Shown here piece after piece: positions 20,203-31,500 of a DNA stretch of 58,694 bases. This stretch comes from Amoebophrya sp. AT5.2 (Eukaryota; Sar; Dinophyceae; Syndiniales; Amoebophryaceae). Every line of letters begins with the position of its first letter. Position 1 is the first letter of the stretch. Position numbers and translations under genes: made by a program. Location of the stretch: the NCBI GenBank assembly GCA_005223375.1, contig RXOD01003812.1, positions 1 through 58,694 on the forward strand, given 5' to 3'. Below the pieces are notes generated by a model. The model was not told the DNA's origin, ran no database searches, and saw only the letters and a program-made list of their open reading frames with translations.

Positions 20203-20724
20203 TGAACGAGCTGTGTGTGTGCAGCGTAACTATTGAGACGATGGCTCTACTTGGACTCAATTTGAACAAGTTAAACTTCGCGACGTGGAAGCCCACCGAC
20301 GAATCGACTGCATGATGAACTTAGTTGACACACTTGTTTTGAGAAAGGACGCACCAGGCCCACGTTGTAGGTACTATTTGCAAGCAGCGCGGATGGAAGA
20401 ACGCCCCAAGTGCCTCAATGTCGGTCTCGTCTGTGTGCGTGCGGGTGGTGCTGGTGTCTGCGTCTGGGCCGGGCTATTATAAATAAGAAAAACGAGCTGA
20501 GAGAATCTCAGGAAGTAGCTGGCGGCTGGAATACACGGGCTTACTTCATCCGGCTCCAGCGCCATCCATCAGCCGAAAAAAAGACGAAAGGCGGCCACGC
20601 ACGCAATCGGGCAGCGCCATGCATCGCAAACGGAAGAACTTCATTACTTAACGAGCAAATTTGATGGCAGCGCCAACTACACTAATGAAGCAACATAACA
20701 GTTACGCGCGCGATATGATTTTCG

Positions 20725-20921
20725 GCGGCGACACCGTCGCGGCGAGGGGAACCAAGAGAGGTGGCCACGTTGTCGCCAAGCAACGCCATTAAGCATCGGG
20801 TAGCGCTATTGCGAGAATGAAGGCACGTCTCTCTTTTTTTCGAGCTGCGGCGACACCGTCGCGGTAAGGGGAACCGCGAGAGGTGGCCACGTTGTCGCCA
20901 AGCAACGCCATGAAGCATCGG
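20725..20921. repeat. 75-bp direct repeats, two copies
   Basis: Copies at 20725-20799 and 20847-20921 differ at only a few positions. Each contains GCGACACCGTCGC, itself a GCGAC/GTCGC inverted repeat, and later TTGTCGCC, which can pair with GGCGACA, so each copy could fold as a hairpin. The copies lie at the downstream edge of the decayed coding region. Confidence 0.85.
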
Positions 20922-21363
20922 ACGACGCTGCTACAAAATAAATAATCCCTCCGGTCCGCGGCCCACAGAGGACCTTCGAGCTTCCCGCGGACGTTCTGGC
21001 GCTCCGTCTCCTCGTCCGTGAACGCGCTGCCAGGGTCCTCCCGCACGAGGTGGGCAACGATGTGGCCCCGGATCTCGGCCAAGTCTGCCGGATGGATACG
21101 ACGAAGGAGCCAAGTCGGTACCGCTTTCGCCAACTCGTAGCCCCGTGCTTTGTTTTTTGTTTCTTTTCCTATTTTGCGCGCGCGGTTTCCGGATCCTACG
21201 CCCGGCATCCGCACAGGTTGAACAGCTGGCCAGCTTCGGGCAGGGGCCCACTGTCGTTGTATGCCTTGACTTGCCGATTGCTTCTCGAAGCGCCGCGCTG
21301 CGCTCACCAGGAGTGCCCGGCGCGCTGGCGAAGCCGTTCGCGAAGTGAGCACGAGTATCGCGG

Positions 21364-22174
21364 TCAGCAGCTGCGCGGCGCACTTCGAGGTGCATGAGGA
21401 TGCACTTCGAGGTGAATCCACTGACACTCCCGCGCCGAGCGTATCAGCTTGCGAGCAGAAGAAGTCTCGCGCGAATAGTTGACGTCGCCGGCAACTGCCA
21501 TCGGCTGCACCCTGCGGCGCGTAGCTCGAATCCACTGCGCCACTTCCTGGATTTGCTCGGCGACGCAGGGTGACCCTTCTGCGGTGAAGTAGCGCTGCGG
21601 GAGGTAAACCTGCGCAGCCAGTCGCTGCGCTTCGCCGTCCACGGCCGCGGTAACCCTTCCGAAAAGGTGAGTCTCTGGCGCCGGCTCTAAAGTAAGGCCT
21701 TCACGAGAGTCTCCTTCTGTGGTGCTTGATTGTCCACGCGCGGACCGCCTTCGGGGGCGGGCACTGGCGTACTCCTGCTGCATCTGCGGGCGCGGGCCGC
21801 ATGTCCACTATTGCGCCGCCACCAACTCCGCCTCCTGCTGACTCCTTTCTTGATGTTGCGGCCAGCGCCATAAAGTGGAGATCCGCGTCGCGCGAGGTCC
21901 AGCACTGCTGTTCCTCGAACAGCGAGCTGCGAGCCTTTGGGAGCAGGGCGCCAAACTCAACTAGTTCGAGTCTGTAACTCGAGTCGGGCCGTTGCTTGTT
22001 GCAGAAGTGCTTTCGGTTTCGCGTGGTTTGCTTTCCACCCACTAAAACATTGCAGCGAGGGCGCGCGCTGCAATTGGATTCTTCAAGCCAATCAGTGAAA
22101 CGATAAGTGGGCGGCGCAGTCTTTGCTCGACTTCTTGACGCTTTTCCTCGTTGCGCAGCCGGGCATCTTTGCAC
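21364..22174 (-). pseudogene. Possible relic of a retrotransposon AP-endonuclease-like domain
   Basis: Two overlapping minus-strand frames (22174-21701 and 21783-21364) read as successive parts of one broken protein. The second contains AAQVYLPQRYF, then after about 25 residues MAVAGDVNYSRE. This looks like the 'VYLP...VAGDFN' pattern of exonuclease-endonuclease-phosphatase domains in LINE-type elements. The GDVN in place of GDFN, the frame breaks and the missing reverse transcriptase all point to decay. No target-site duplication or poly-A tail could be defined. The similarity is short, so chance is a real alternative. Confidence 0.3.
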
Positions 22175-22660
22175 TCAGGGCAAACTTCGTTCAGGCCAAA
22201 GCGACCACGACCTCTAGGTCTCTTTCACTGGTGATGGTGTGCTTGAAGATGGCAGAACGTCTTTCTGCGACTGCGATCTTGAAACGATACGAACGAAGAG
22301 AACACCAAGGCAAACTTGACTCGGAGCAGCAAACGCTAGTTCGGTGTTGTGAGTCTCCGAAGTGACGCGCGCACGTCGTGTTTTCATCGAAATTGTGTCG
22401 CCAGAGAGATCATTAATCCGCAAACTGCGGACACCGCGCAGAGTACAAGTTTATGGGTTTCCCATCGGACCACGACATATGCCGATCGATCCGCATCTTC
22501 ACACTTCCAGTCACTTGCGTTTAAGAATGAATGTGGTCGTCAGTTCATAGCGTGCGAAGAAGCGAACCGCACGTCGTGTGCGCATCATAAATAAATATAA
22601 AACACGTCGCAAAGCTGCTTGAAGGCACAAAGGAGAGCTCGAGAAACTCTGCGTCCCAAA

Positions 22661-25232
22661 TTATTTCCTTTTTTTCTTCTTGCCTGCTTTTCTCGTCACT
22701 TCCTCCGTTACCACTTCAACATTCTTCGTGCTCGGCCCTGCTTTTCGCACCTCGTCCGACACCACCCCCTGCGGTCCTCTGCCCAGTTTCCCCTTCTTTC
22801 CTTTCGGGTGTTTGTACCCGCTTCTCTGCTGCTTTGGCAGCCACCGCTCCGGGTCTGGCGGCGGCCCCGGATTCGCCGGATCGAAGCCCTTGGGGTACCT
22901 TGGCTTTCTCTTGCGCTTCTTCAGCCCCCCCTTTCCGGCAACCCCCGCGTCCAGCAGGTCCCGCTGTTTCTGCGACTTGGCCTTCGCCATGAGCCGAAGG
23001 GGCACGTGCTGCTCCAATTCCTCCCCGTCGACGTCCATGGGCGAGGTCGCCGAGCCCGCACTGCTGGCCGACCCCGCGGATGCCGCCCCCCTTACTAACG
23101 CCTCCGCGAGTTCGAAGGCCTTCTCGGGTTGACCCGTGGAAGCCAACGCTAATACCCTCTGCTGCAGGAAGTAGGCGTCGGTTGGGTCCACCTGTTCCAC
23201 ATACAGCTGGCAGATCTCCTGCTGCAAGGGAAGGTCGCGGAGAACGTTCTTAGCCCACCGGTGCGCAGTGCGGAGAACGCCCTGTGAAGATGATTTGATG
23301 CCAATTGATCTTCGAGGATTGCTGGGACTACTCCATCCATCGAGATTCGTATTACCTTATACGTAGAAAGAGGACCGGAATGACAGTGAAATCAGTACCT
23401 GGAGCTTCCCTTTGTCGCTTTTGGCGCTGTCGATTGCTTCGCGCAGGTTTTTCACTACTTCCTCTGGCTTCTTCTGCTTCCACGCAAAATTGTTCAGGGC
23501 GTCCAAGGCTGCGAGTCTCTCCTCCGGCGGGAGCTTGCTGTAATACTCGACTGCCTTCTTTTCGTCCTTCATGTGTGTGGAATAGAGCTCGCCTGTAGGT
23601 GTAGTAGTTGTAAGTATGTAACAGTACTAGTCAGTGATCAGTTCATCCGTTTTCGGGAGAATTTGAAAATGTTTTTTTTGGTGTGTCTTCACCCCCAACC
23701 AAGTTGCCCCCCGAGCGCGGGCCGCACCAAACAAAGACAAAGTCGAGTACCGAGCGCCTGCACGCATTCCGCACTGTTTTTCGCCCCCGGGTTCTTCAGT
23801 ATCGCTTCGCATTTCTGCAGGTCTTTCTTCAGGAAGGCGCTCGCTGCGTCCAGCAGCACCTTCTCCTTGTTCCCGCTTTCGCCGAACTCTGCCAGCTCGC
23901 TCGTCAGCGCTTCAGCGTTCTCCTTCTTGCCTAGAACCGCCAGGACGGCGCGGTTGTACGCCAGTTTTTGCCCGAGAAGCCCGTCCTTGCTCACCGTTCC
24001 TGACCCTCCGCTACCAAGCTTTTTGAGGCTCTCGCTCACTTTGCTCCAATCGGCTTTCAGGGCTATTTGGTTGTTTGCCAGCGCGAACTTGTTGAAGGCA
24101 GAGAGCAGAGCCGTGTCGGTCTTTTCGTAAGCGGTGGCGGCTTCCTTGGTGCGGCACTGCGACTGGTAGGCCACGCCGAGCTGTGCGCGGATCAGCGCCA
24201 GGTCCTGTTAGAGAAAAGCGGAGGAGGTCTAAGAATGGGCGGCTTCTATCAATCTACGTACGGTGGGACAGGTCGCAATCAATTCAACTATCAATCTAAG
24301 TACCTATCTTCATCTTCAACTAAAGTACCTCCGCGCTTCCGCCCTCCTTCATACAATTCGTTAGCGCAGAGACGATGTTAGCAAGCGCCGCTGCCCCGTT
24401 CCCGCTCTCAAGCTCCACGCAAGCGGCGTTGTACTGCGCGGCCCATCTGTTGTGAAGGGAGAGTGACAACTTGCAGGAACAGCCGCGATCCGCAGCACAG
24501 AATCCGATCGATCCTTGCACATCGATCAACACAAACCACCCAGTCGTAAGCAACGACATCATTCCAAAAGCAAAAAGTACTGTTTCGGGTATAGCTTCCC
24601 CGCCGACGCGACCGATGCCTGCAGCGCTCCCTCCTTTCCAAGCAGATGGTCGACCACCGCCAGATTCACCCCCGCGTCTTCCTGACCGTCGTTGACCAAT
24701 CCGGTGTACGAGTCCGCAGCTTCCCCGAACTCCCCCTTGCGGAAGCTGATTTGCGCCCGCAAGTTGCGCACGAAGCCCTCCTCCTCCTCCTCATCGCAGT
24801 TCTCGAGCTCCGTCAACGCGCCCTCGAAGTCCCGCCCGCGGTACAAAGCGTATCTGTCGAACATCCGATGTTGGTGCAGGAGGTGCAACCATAAATATCA
24901 ATCATAAAACAGCACCGCTCATCAACCATCCTTAGCCCTACAAGACCGATAACATGAAATTCCAATAAACAAATTCCAAGAAAAACATAGCATATGTACG
25001 CGCGGAACGAGGGCTGGATCGCACCCTGTGACTTGAGCTTCAGCACCTCCTCTGGCTTGTTCTGCTTCAGCAAGCAGAACGCCTTGACGTTTTGCGCAGG
25101 CCCGGTGGCGTTATCATCGCCCTCCGCGATAACCTCGTCTGCCAACGAGGCGGCAAGCTCGTAGTCGTTGTCGTCAAGTGCAGTTTGGAGCTCGGCAAAC
25201 AACCGCCGAACGTTCTCGGAGGACTCTGCCAT
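22661..25232 (-). CDS. SRP72: Signal recognition particle subunit SRP72, six exons
   Basis: Largest SRP protein; with SRP68 it binds the 7SL RNA S domain and is needed for co-translational targeting to the ER. Exons 25232-25000, 24853-24581, 24446-24329, 24204-23751, 23592-23399 and 23281-22661 join in frame to give 630 aa (human about 671). The N-terminal and middle parts are TPR-like helical repeats (LFAELQTALDDNDYELAASL; ALTELENCDEEEEEGFVRNL; AVEYYSKLPPEERLAALDAL). The C-terminus carries the diagnostic RNA-binding motif KRKPRYPKGFDPANPGPPPD followed by PERWLPKQQRSGY and a lysine-rich tail ending KAGKKKKRK. The start is the ATG giving MAESSENVRRLF; the frame above it opens only at GTG. All five introns start GTAC. 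Confidence 0.95.
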
Positions 25233-25949
25233 TTCTTGTTTCACTGCTGGAGCCAGGGGGGCTGGCCTCAGTAGGCACAGGCTCGATGTCGATACACAGA
25301 AGTCGGATGGATTAGAGGCGCTTCAAAGTTAGAATGTATATCTAGCTGGTTGTACTGAAAATCTGTGAAGACAAGTTTGCATTTGAAAGCATTCAAGCCT
25401 ACACCTGCATGTCGTCCTCGTCCCAGTCGAAAGCTAGGTAGCATGGAGCGCACGCATGGAGCACACGCATGAAGCACACCCATGGAGCACACGCATGAAG
25501 CACACCCATGGAGCACACGCATGAGGCACACGCATGAAGCACACGCAGTGAGAAAACAGCGCGGACCTGGATCTCGATGATCATGTGCGAAGGCTTCCTC
25601 GAGCTGCCAGAAAAGGATCACGGGAGCGCCATGATGTCGACACGAGGATTTCGTCATTTCAAGAGAACGGAGTTTGAGTACTGTACCTCTTCGAACAATT
25701 GATTCCTGAAATAAAAGCATGTGTCTCTTGCGAGGACCACCACACACCTGCGACCGGGAAAGACGAACAACAGATGCCGCGCGGCGGCTCGAGCACAGTC
25801 TTCGGTGCAGAATCTTACGTCGGACTGCAGCTTCGCTAAATCGTTATCGATGAGGATGAGTATGGGTCGCCGCTCATTGTCGTTCCAAACGAAGTTCGCG
25901 CGCAGGAATCAATGTAAATGCTCGGGAGTTTTTTTTCGACCGGTCGCAT
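25233..25949. other. Intergenic with minisatellite
   Basis: A 717-bp spacer between the SRP72 ATG and the Elongin-B-like stop. The 13-bp minisatellite at 25441-25544 is its main feature. The open minus-strand frame across it arises from the repeat and is not protein-like. Confidence 0.5.
25441..25544. repeat. 13-bp minisatellite, eight copies
   Basis: Eight consecutive 13-bp units of the form SCATGRAGCACAC (two copies begin with C, one has GCGCAC and one GAGG). Units start at 25441, 25454, 25467, 25480, 25493, 25506, 25519 and 25532. The array ends before GCAGTGAG. It lies 209 bp upstream of the SRP72 ATG. Confidence 0.9.
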
Positions 25950-26487
25950 CTATTTTGCTGCTGACGCTGAGAACTTGACGTGAAGGGCGTCCAGGTCGTC
26001 GTACTCCGGCGTCTCGAAGTTTGTCTCGTCCACGCGGAGGCTGTGTATCACAGAAGTGTGATTCATTCGTTTTCAACCGGTTCTAGAGGAACAATAAGTT
26101 CAAGTAACTGGTGTACATTGTAAACGTAATAGCACCATGGCTCAACTTTTAGTACCACAGGTGCAGAATGCTGCTGTCTACGACCCGCTGAGAGCGCAGA
26201 GAGACGTCGTCGTCGAGGATAAGGTCTTCGTACAGGAGTCTCAAATCAAGCGGACTCTTGATCCCCTTGTCTGCAAATAGAAGCACCAGCTTCTCCTTCA
26301 GCCCCACGACGGGCATGTCTGGAGACTCGACCTGGATGGGTAGTGAGTTTGTTTCGTATGCTTGGAGTCGCAGGAAAGAAGTGTAAGCGAAAGAAGCTCT
26401 GTCCTGATTTTGTGTAAGAGATACCAGCAGAAAGAAGGTCTGGTTCTTTCGCTTCACCCGGACGTGAATGCTTTCCAGGGACGCCAT
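25950..26487 (-). CDS. ELOB: Elongin-B-like ubiquitin-fold protein, three exons
   Basis: Exons 26487-26425, 26331-26156 and 26040-25950 give 109 aa, complete and in frame. The sequence has a ubiquitin-like order: strand 1 IHVRVKRKNQTFFL, helix LKEKLVLLFADKG, strand LRLLYEDLILDDDVSL, then SSILHLCLRVDETNFETPEY and a short acidic tail. The VRVKRKNQTFF start, the RLLYEDLILDD block and the following β-strand with a hydrophobic-acidic tail resemble Elongin B. Elongin B pairs with Elongin C in transcription elongation complexes and cullin E3 ligases. The glycine-glycine end of a conjugated modifier is absent, consistent with a structural subunit. Another ubiquitin-like family is possible. The donors are GTATCT and GTACTA. 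Confidence 0.75.
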
Positions 26488-27244
26488 CTTGTGCCCTGTT
26501 CCCCCGGTGTCAACAAGCGCGCGTCAGCCGATGGAAAGAAGGTGCCGGCGCGTTCTGAGACGGGTTGCGGAAAGACCTCAAGGCCGAAGCAACGGCGGAA
26601 GGCCACCCGCCGCGACCATTTTTCTCGATTGTGTCAGCACTACAACGTCTGGGAGCTTCCACGTCCAACTGTTGCTGAGGAGAAGTAGCGTGAGAGACAA
26701 GAGAATGAATAAGTACGCAGTTGTCAGCGGATGTCTATTGCGCGGACGCACATCAACCTTCTCATGGCATGCTGACCTATCTTATTATGTTGACGATTGT
26801 GTGGGTGTGGGTCGGTACTAACCTTCCCGTGGCTTACAGTCATGGCATGCTGACCTATCTCTATTGGTGATGTGACTATCGATCCTCCGCGCCAGGGTCG
26901 GCGACGCTGCCGCGGAAACGCCATGCAATCGGATCCGCGATTCCAAGCATTGACATTTTCAGCGAAGATGCTTATCGGAGCGAACAAGTGTTTTCCTTTT
27001 GCGTGAGGAGAGGAGGATCGCTCGCCGCGGAATGGATGCAGAAGCGCCAACAAGGCGGAGTGCTTTGGTGCGCATCGCTCAGCCAAGCCCGTTCCAGCTT
27101 GAACCGGGCCAATTTGCCGACTCAGTGTTCACGGCCAACATGAAGGTCAAGCTTAGTTCCAATGAGTAAGGAATCGCTGGCCACTGCGCCTCGTCCTCGT
27201 CACAGCTACACGCTAGGACCGGCGCGCGCAGGCGTGTTCACTTC
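26488..27244. other. Intergenic with 21-bp repeat pair
   Basis: A 757-bp spacer with no convincing frame. It contains the identical 21-bp sequences at 26762-26782 and 26840-26860. Confidence 0.45.
26762..26860. repeat. Exact 21-bp direct repeat, two copies 78 bp apart
   Basis: Copies at 26762-26782 and 26840-26860 both contain ATGGCATGCTGACCTATCT. The core GCATGC is palindromic. They lie 275-373 bp upstream of the Elongin-B-like ATG, so a promoter role is conceivable but not shown. Confidence 0.85.
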
Positions 27245-28285
27245 TCATCTCCCGCCCAGTTGGTCGGTTATTAAAGGCACTTCCTCAACCAGTTTCCACT
27301 CTCCGCTGCCCGATTCCCACAGCTCCACTTTGTCCAGAAAGTACCGCCACCCGCCCAGCAACCGCGCTCCGTGCTCTTTCCGCAAGAAGTCCCGCGCCTG
27401 CTGTTTCCGCGCGAGCGGGACGCCGGGACCGTCGCCGAGCAAGGCTACTTCCGTTCTTGTACTGCTGCCACCTCTACCATTGTAGTTGCCCCCGGAAGTA
27501 GCCCCAGAACTTCCTCCAGACGACGAATCTTCCGAATCCATCTCAAGCCTCCGTCGCAAGTCGGCCTCCAACTCGCGCTGCGCGAACACGACCTCAGCGA
27601 TTTCTAATCCCACCGAGAACGAACTCTCGTCTGTCTCGCCACCGACCGCAATTTCCTTGAACTTAATCTCGAGCAAGGAGGCAACTGACGACTCTGCTTC
27701 GCCTCCCCCGGGACCAGTTCCGCCCCTGCCACCACTGTTCCGTCTTTTTAGACTCGCAACGTTCGACTGCAGCCCGCCCACAACCGAGCCGACACTCGAG
27801 GCGAGCATGTTCTTCAGCGCCTGCTCGGCGGATATTCTCAGCTCGAACAGGTGCCTGCCGAACCCCGCGGCGGTGACGGGCTGCGGGAGCAGCAGAATGC
27901 GCGCCGGAGGACCGTCAGTTACCCCCGCTGTGGCCGTATCCTGGCCCCCCGCGGTTGCGCTGCTGTAGGGAAACGTGTTCCTACTTCCGGATCCGAACTT
28001 CGCGGCCACCTCGGCGGCCACCTTCGCGAGAAAATCGTCGCCCGCCGCGGGCGGAATCGTGGGGCCGGAGTGCACCACCTGGGTGCGAATGGAGAGCCAA
28101 ATGGAGTACTGCAGCGGCGGCCGGAAGCTTGGGATGCTGCCCATCCCGCCCAGCCCGCCGCCGCAGCCGGAAAAGCAAACGCTCAAGAGGAAAACGAGCA
28201 CCACGCCGAGAAGCATGGGAGCGGGCAGATACTGGCCGCTGTCGTCACCGCGGGGCCCACGGGGGGCCGGAGCGCGGGGTGGCAT
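27245..28285 (-). CDS. Single-pass membrane protein, unknown function
   Basis: Single-exon frame, 346 aa, ATG at 28285. After a proline/arginine-rich cytosolic start (MPPRAPAPRGPRG), residues about 24-42 form one strong membrane segment (MLLGVVLVFLLSVCFSGCGG). This is typical of a type II signal anchor with a large lumenal C-terminal domain. The lumenal part contains FELRISAEQALKNMLASSVG, a glycine-rich spacer, a second conserved-looking block EIAEVVFAQRELEADLRRRL, and a C-terminal segment with GGWRYFLDKVELWESGSGEW. No family recognised. It sits 241 bp downstream of the fucosyltransferase-like gene; a CT microsatellite near 28381 lies between them. Confidence 0.7.
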   Translation of the reverse strand: MPPRAPAPRGPRGDDSGQYLPAPMLLGVVLVFLLSVCFSGCGGGLGGMGSIPSFRPPLQYSIWLSIRTQVVHSGPTIPPAAGDDFLAKVAAEVAAKFGSGSRNTFPYSSATAGGQDTATAGVTDGPPARILLLPQPVTAAGFGRHLFELRISAEQALKNMLASSVGSVVGGLQSNVASLKRRNSGGRGGTGPGGGEAESSVASLLEIKFKEIAVGGETDESSFSVGLEIAEVVFAQRELEADLRRRLEMDSEDSSSGGSSGATSGGNYNGRGGSSTRTEVALLGDGPGVPLARKQQARDFLRKEHGARLLGGWRYFLDKVELWESGSGEWKLVEEVPLITDQLGGR

Positions 28286-28526
28286 CTTCGCCGATCTTCG
28301 CCTACGCTAAAAAAATCGATATCCAAACACCCTTCTACACTTGTACCGCTTGTACCGTGTCATGGGGGCCTCGCTGAAGGTCCTCTCTCTCTCTCTCGTT
28401 CGAGTCAGGCGGTCATCAGAGAGCGATAGCAGAGGACTACAACACTAGCGCACAAACTGCGCCTGCACTTCCGCGCACCATCGCGTCCTGCTGTCGTTGT
28501 ACCGTTTTAGAGGCCCTTTGAGTTCA

Positions 28527-31500
28527 TCACTGCAGATCGATTCTTATGCACGAGTCCGCTGAGAACGTGTACGGCACGGCGCCGACCTGGCTGGCCACGA
28601 GCCCAAATGCGGAGCTACTCGCGATCACCGCCACTGCCTTGCTCAACACCAGAAAGTCCAGCCAGCCATCGCTCACCCCGCGCAACTGCTCGACTTTGTC
28701 CAGGGTCCCGTTCATCGCCACCGACCCCCCCTCCGCAGGTGCTTTCGTCACCAGTTGGCTCAGGTGCGTCCTGGAGCGAAAGTTGTTGTTGTGCACGATT
28801 TTGCCCTGCCGGATCCAGGACCTTACCTGCGGCACGCTCTCGAACACGTCCGCGTTGTCCGTCGCGAGGTACCACTTGATCAGCGGCAGTGGACCACGGG
28901 AAAGGTTCTCCCCGGCGTAGTCTTCCCGCGCCCGCCGCTCCAGCTCGAGCACGCGCTCCACCTCCGCCGCGCAGCTGAGCATGCGAACCAGCATGTCCAC
29001 GCCATGCCGCACGTCGACGTCTTCGCTCACGCGGCCGAAGCCCGCCGCGATGTCCCCCGAGCGGAAGTGAATCCCGATGTAGTACTCGTTAAACACGTCC
29101 AGCGCGTTGTTTTGGACCGTTGTAGTATGAAGATCCGTAGCAGTTTTACTTTCATTCAGCAGCACCGGTTTCCGGTTCTCCCGGTTGCCCAGGTAGTGCT
29201 GCTCCGCCGCCAGCGCGACCGCCTGGCTGTTCAGCTCGTCGGAGTCGAATGGGGCAGCGGGTGCACGGAGGTGCAGCAGCCGTTTCACCATGTGCAGCGA
29301 CGGCTGAAACAAAAACTCGAACACGTAGTGCGCCAGATAGGGGAAACGGATGAAGTCCGTCGCGACGGTTCTCCGTTGCTCGTAGAACAAAAACCGGTAG
29401 ATGGGCCCGAAAAAGGACTTCTTGTTCGTGTAGATGAGGATTGTCTCCTCGTCGGAGCGCAGAAAGTCGCGGAAGTAGCTCTGCTTGAACTCCTTGTAGT
29501 CCCACAGCAGGTAGCCACGCTTCTCCGACAGCCGGAGCTGGCGGCGGATCTCCTCCGTGACCACCCAGTCCACGTTCCGCTTTCCGGAGAAGGGGTCGCG
29601 GCCGGGGACGAGGAAGTTGTCGAGGCCGATGGGATCCGGCATGTCGATCAAGAACTCCCGGCCCAGAACCAACGCGAGCAGAAAGGTCACGAAAATTCCG
29701 TTCCACCGGTCCCCGTGCCCGCCGCACGCGAACGCGCCCGCGTGGCACCCGAAGACCACGAACTTCTTCTCGCCCGGGCGGAGGTGGTTCTGTTTCTCTG
29801 CTCCCTCTCCCACCTCTTCTTGCAGATGATGATGATGCCCCGCGACATTAACTTTCGCTTCGCGTTCATCGCCTTCGCGTTCCCGCGCCTGTTCCCTCAT
29901 TTTCGCGATCGCGGCTTCCACCTCGCGTTTGAACACAAACTTCCCCGATTCCAGGTCCCACAGCAAGTTCTCGGCGCCTTCTTCCACAAGCATCTTCGAG
30001 TTCTGTTCGGCCCGAAGCCCCCGCACCGGGTCGACGACTACCGGAGGCAGCAGCTGTGAGTCGTGCAGAGCCGCGTTGGAATCCGACGAAACCCACGCGA
30101 CCTGCGTCCGGTGTTCTTTCGCTTCTTCGCCTTCTACTCCTGGAGGAACCGACCCCTCGTCCACTCCGCACCAGGCGTCGAACATCATGCGCCGTTGGCT
30201 CGTGCACGAGAAGCCGTCGACATACGCATTGTGGTACCCTTCGCCGATCGCGTCGCGCATCCACCCAGTCGTGTCGGACAGTCCCCGGGGGTCCGCGGGC
30301 TCTAACCCGGCGAAAGGATCGCGGTCCGCGCCAGGAGCGGAACGAGCTTCCGCAGAGGTCTCTACACCTTCACCGACGGCGGGCAGCTGCGACCAGACCA
30401 CCTGGCTCTGCTCCACTGCCGCACTGCGTGCGTGCGCCACCGTTGTGGCCCTATGCGATTCCCCGCAGCCTCTCGCCAGTTTCACGTAGCAGCCGGGTAT
30501 CAGCTCCCCGTTAATCGTGGGCACGAAGTCGCCCTGTACGGCAAGTTTTCTTTTCCACTGCTCTTCCGAAGACAAGGCGGTGTTGTCCTCGAGTTGCAGG
30601 AAGTGCGGCGGGAGGTACCAGCGGAAGCAGCGGCCCTTCGCCGCCACGTCGCAGACCCAGTCGACCAGCCGCGGCATCGTCATCCACAGGTCCAGGTCCC
30701 CGAAGTCCAGATTCAGGTCCGGTTCCCACAGCGTCTCCAGAATGCTCGACCCGAAGAAGTGGTTCAGCCAGTGCACGTAGTGCGGGCTCTTCACGACCAG
30801 CAGAATGTTCACCGGGAAGCCGTACCGCTCCCCCTGCTTCACGATTTGCTCCAGCTGCAGCGTGCTCAAAGAGTTTCTCGTCGACACGGGGTGCACGTAG
30901 ACGATCAAAATGTCCGCGGCGACGTGCTCCTCCTTGTGGCCCAGGAGCGGCCCGAACCTCCCCATGGCGCGGGCAGAGGTGGGCGCGGTCGCGACGCGAT
31001 TCTCCGAAAGCGCCACCTCCAGCTGTTCGCGGTTCGACGAAAACGCATCCCCACCGCGCGGGACCTTCCGCAGCCACCGCTGCGTCTTGCAGTGGAAACT
31101 CGGCGCGGCGGCCTCCTCCTCAGACAAAACGATGTCGGCAACGATCTCACGCCCGAGCGGTTGGTGTTCCTGTTCCACTTCTTCTTCGGCCCTGTCGCGT
31201 GCAGGTTTCGGCTTCATCGTCTTCGACCCCTGCTCCGCCGCCTCCGCCGCCTTCGTGCCCCAGTCGTGCACGAGCTTGTTGCGCTCCGCCTCCCACCGCC
31301 ACGACGGCAGCGCATTGTACGTGAGCGGAAATCCTACGCCAGCCGTGCTGGCGGGGGCAGAAGCGTCCTGCCCAACAATTATTTCGACGGGCTCCAGCAG
31401 ATGATCGTGGTGACCGATCACGCGGTCGGCTTCGGTAACGAATCCTTGCTTCACCACGCGCCATTCCAGTTCATTCACCAACCGATTGCCGTAAACCACC

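Larger units (their letters stand above)
20203..22660. other. 2.4-kb gene-poor region with decayed coding sequence and repeats
   Basis: The largest gap in the window. It holds the endonuclease-like relic (21364-22174), two 75-bp direct repeats (20725-20921) and several diverged copies of a CAGCGCCAT-type motif between 20560 and 20920. Open minus-strand frames at 20789-21535 and 20931-21395 have no clear family. Confidence 0.5.

Noticed and set aside
25441..25544. CRISPR array
   Set aside because: The units are 13 bp and contiguous with no unique spacers, and the DNA is eukaryotic.
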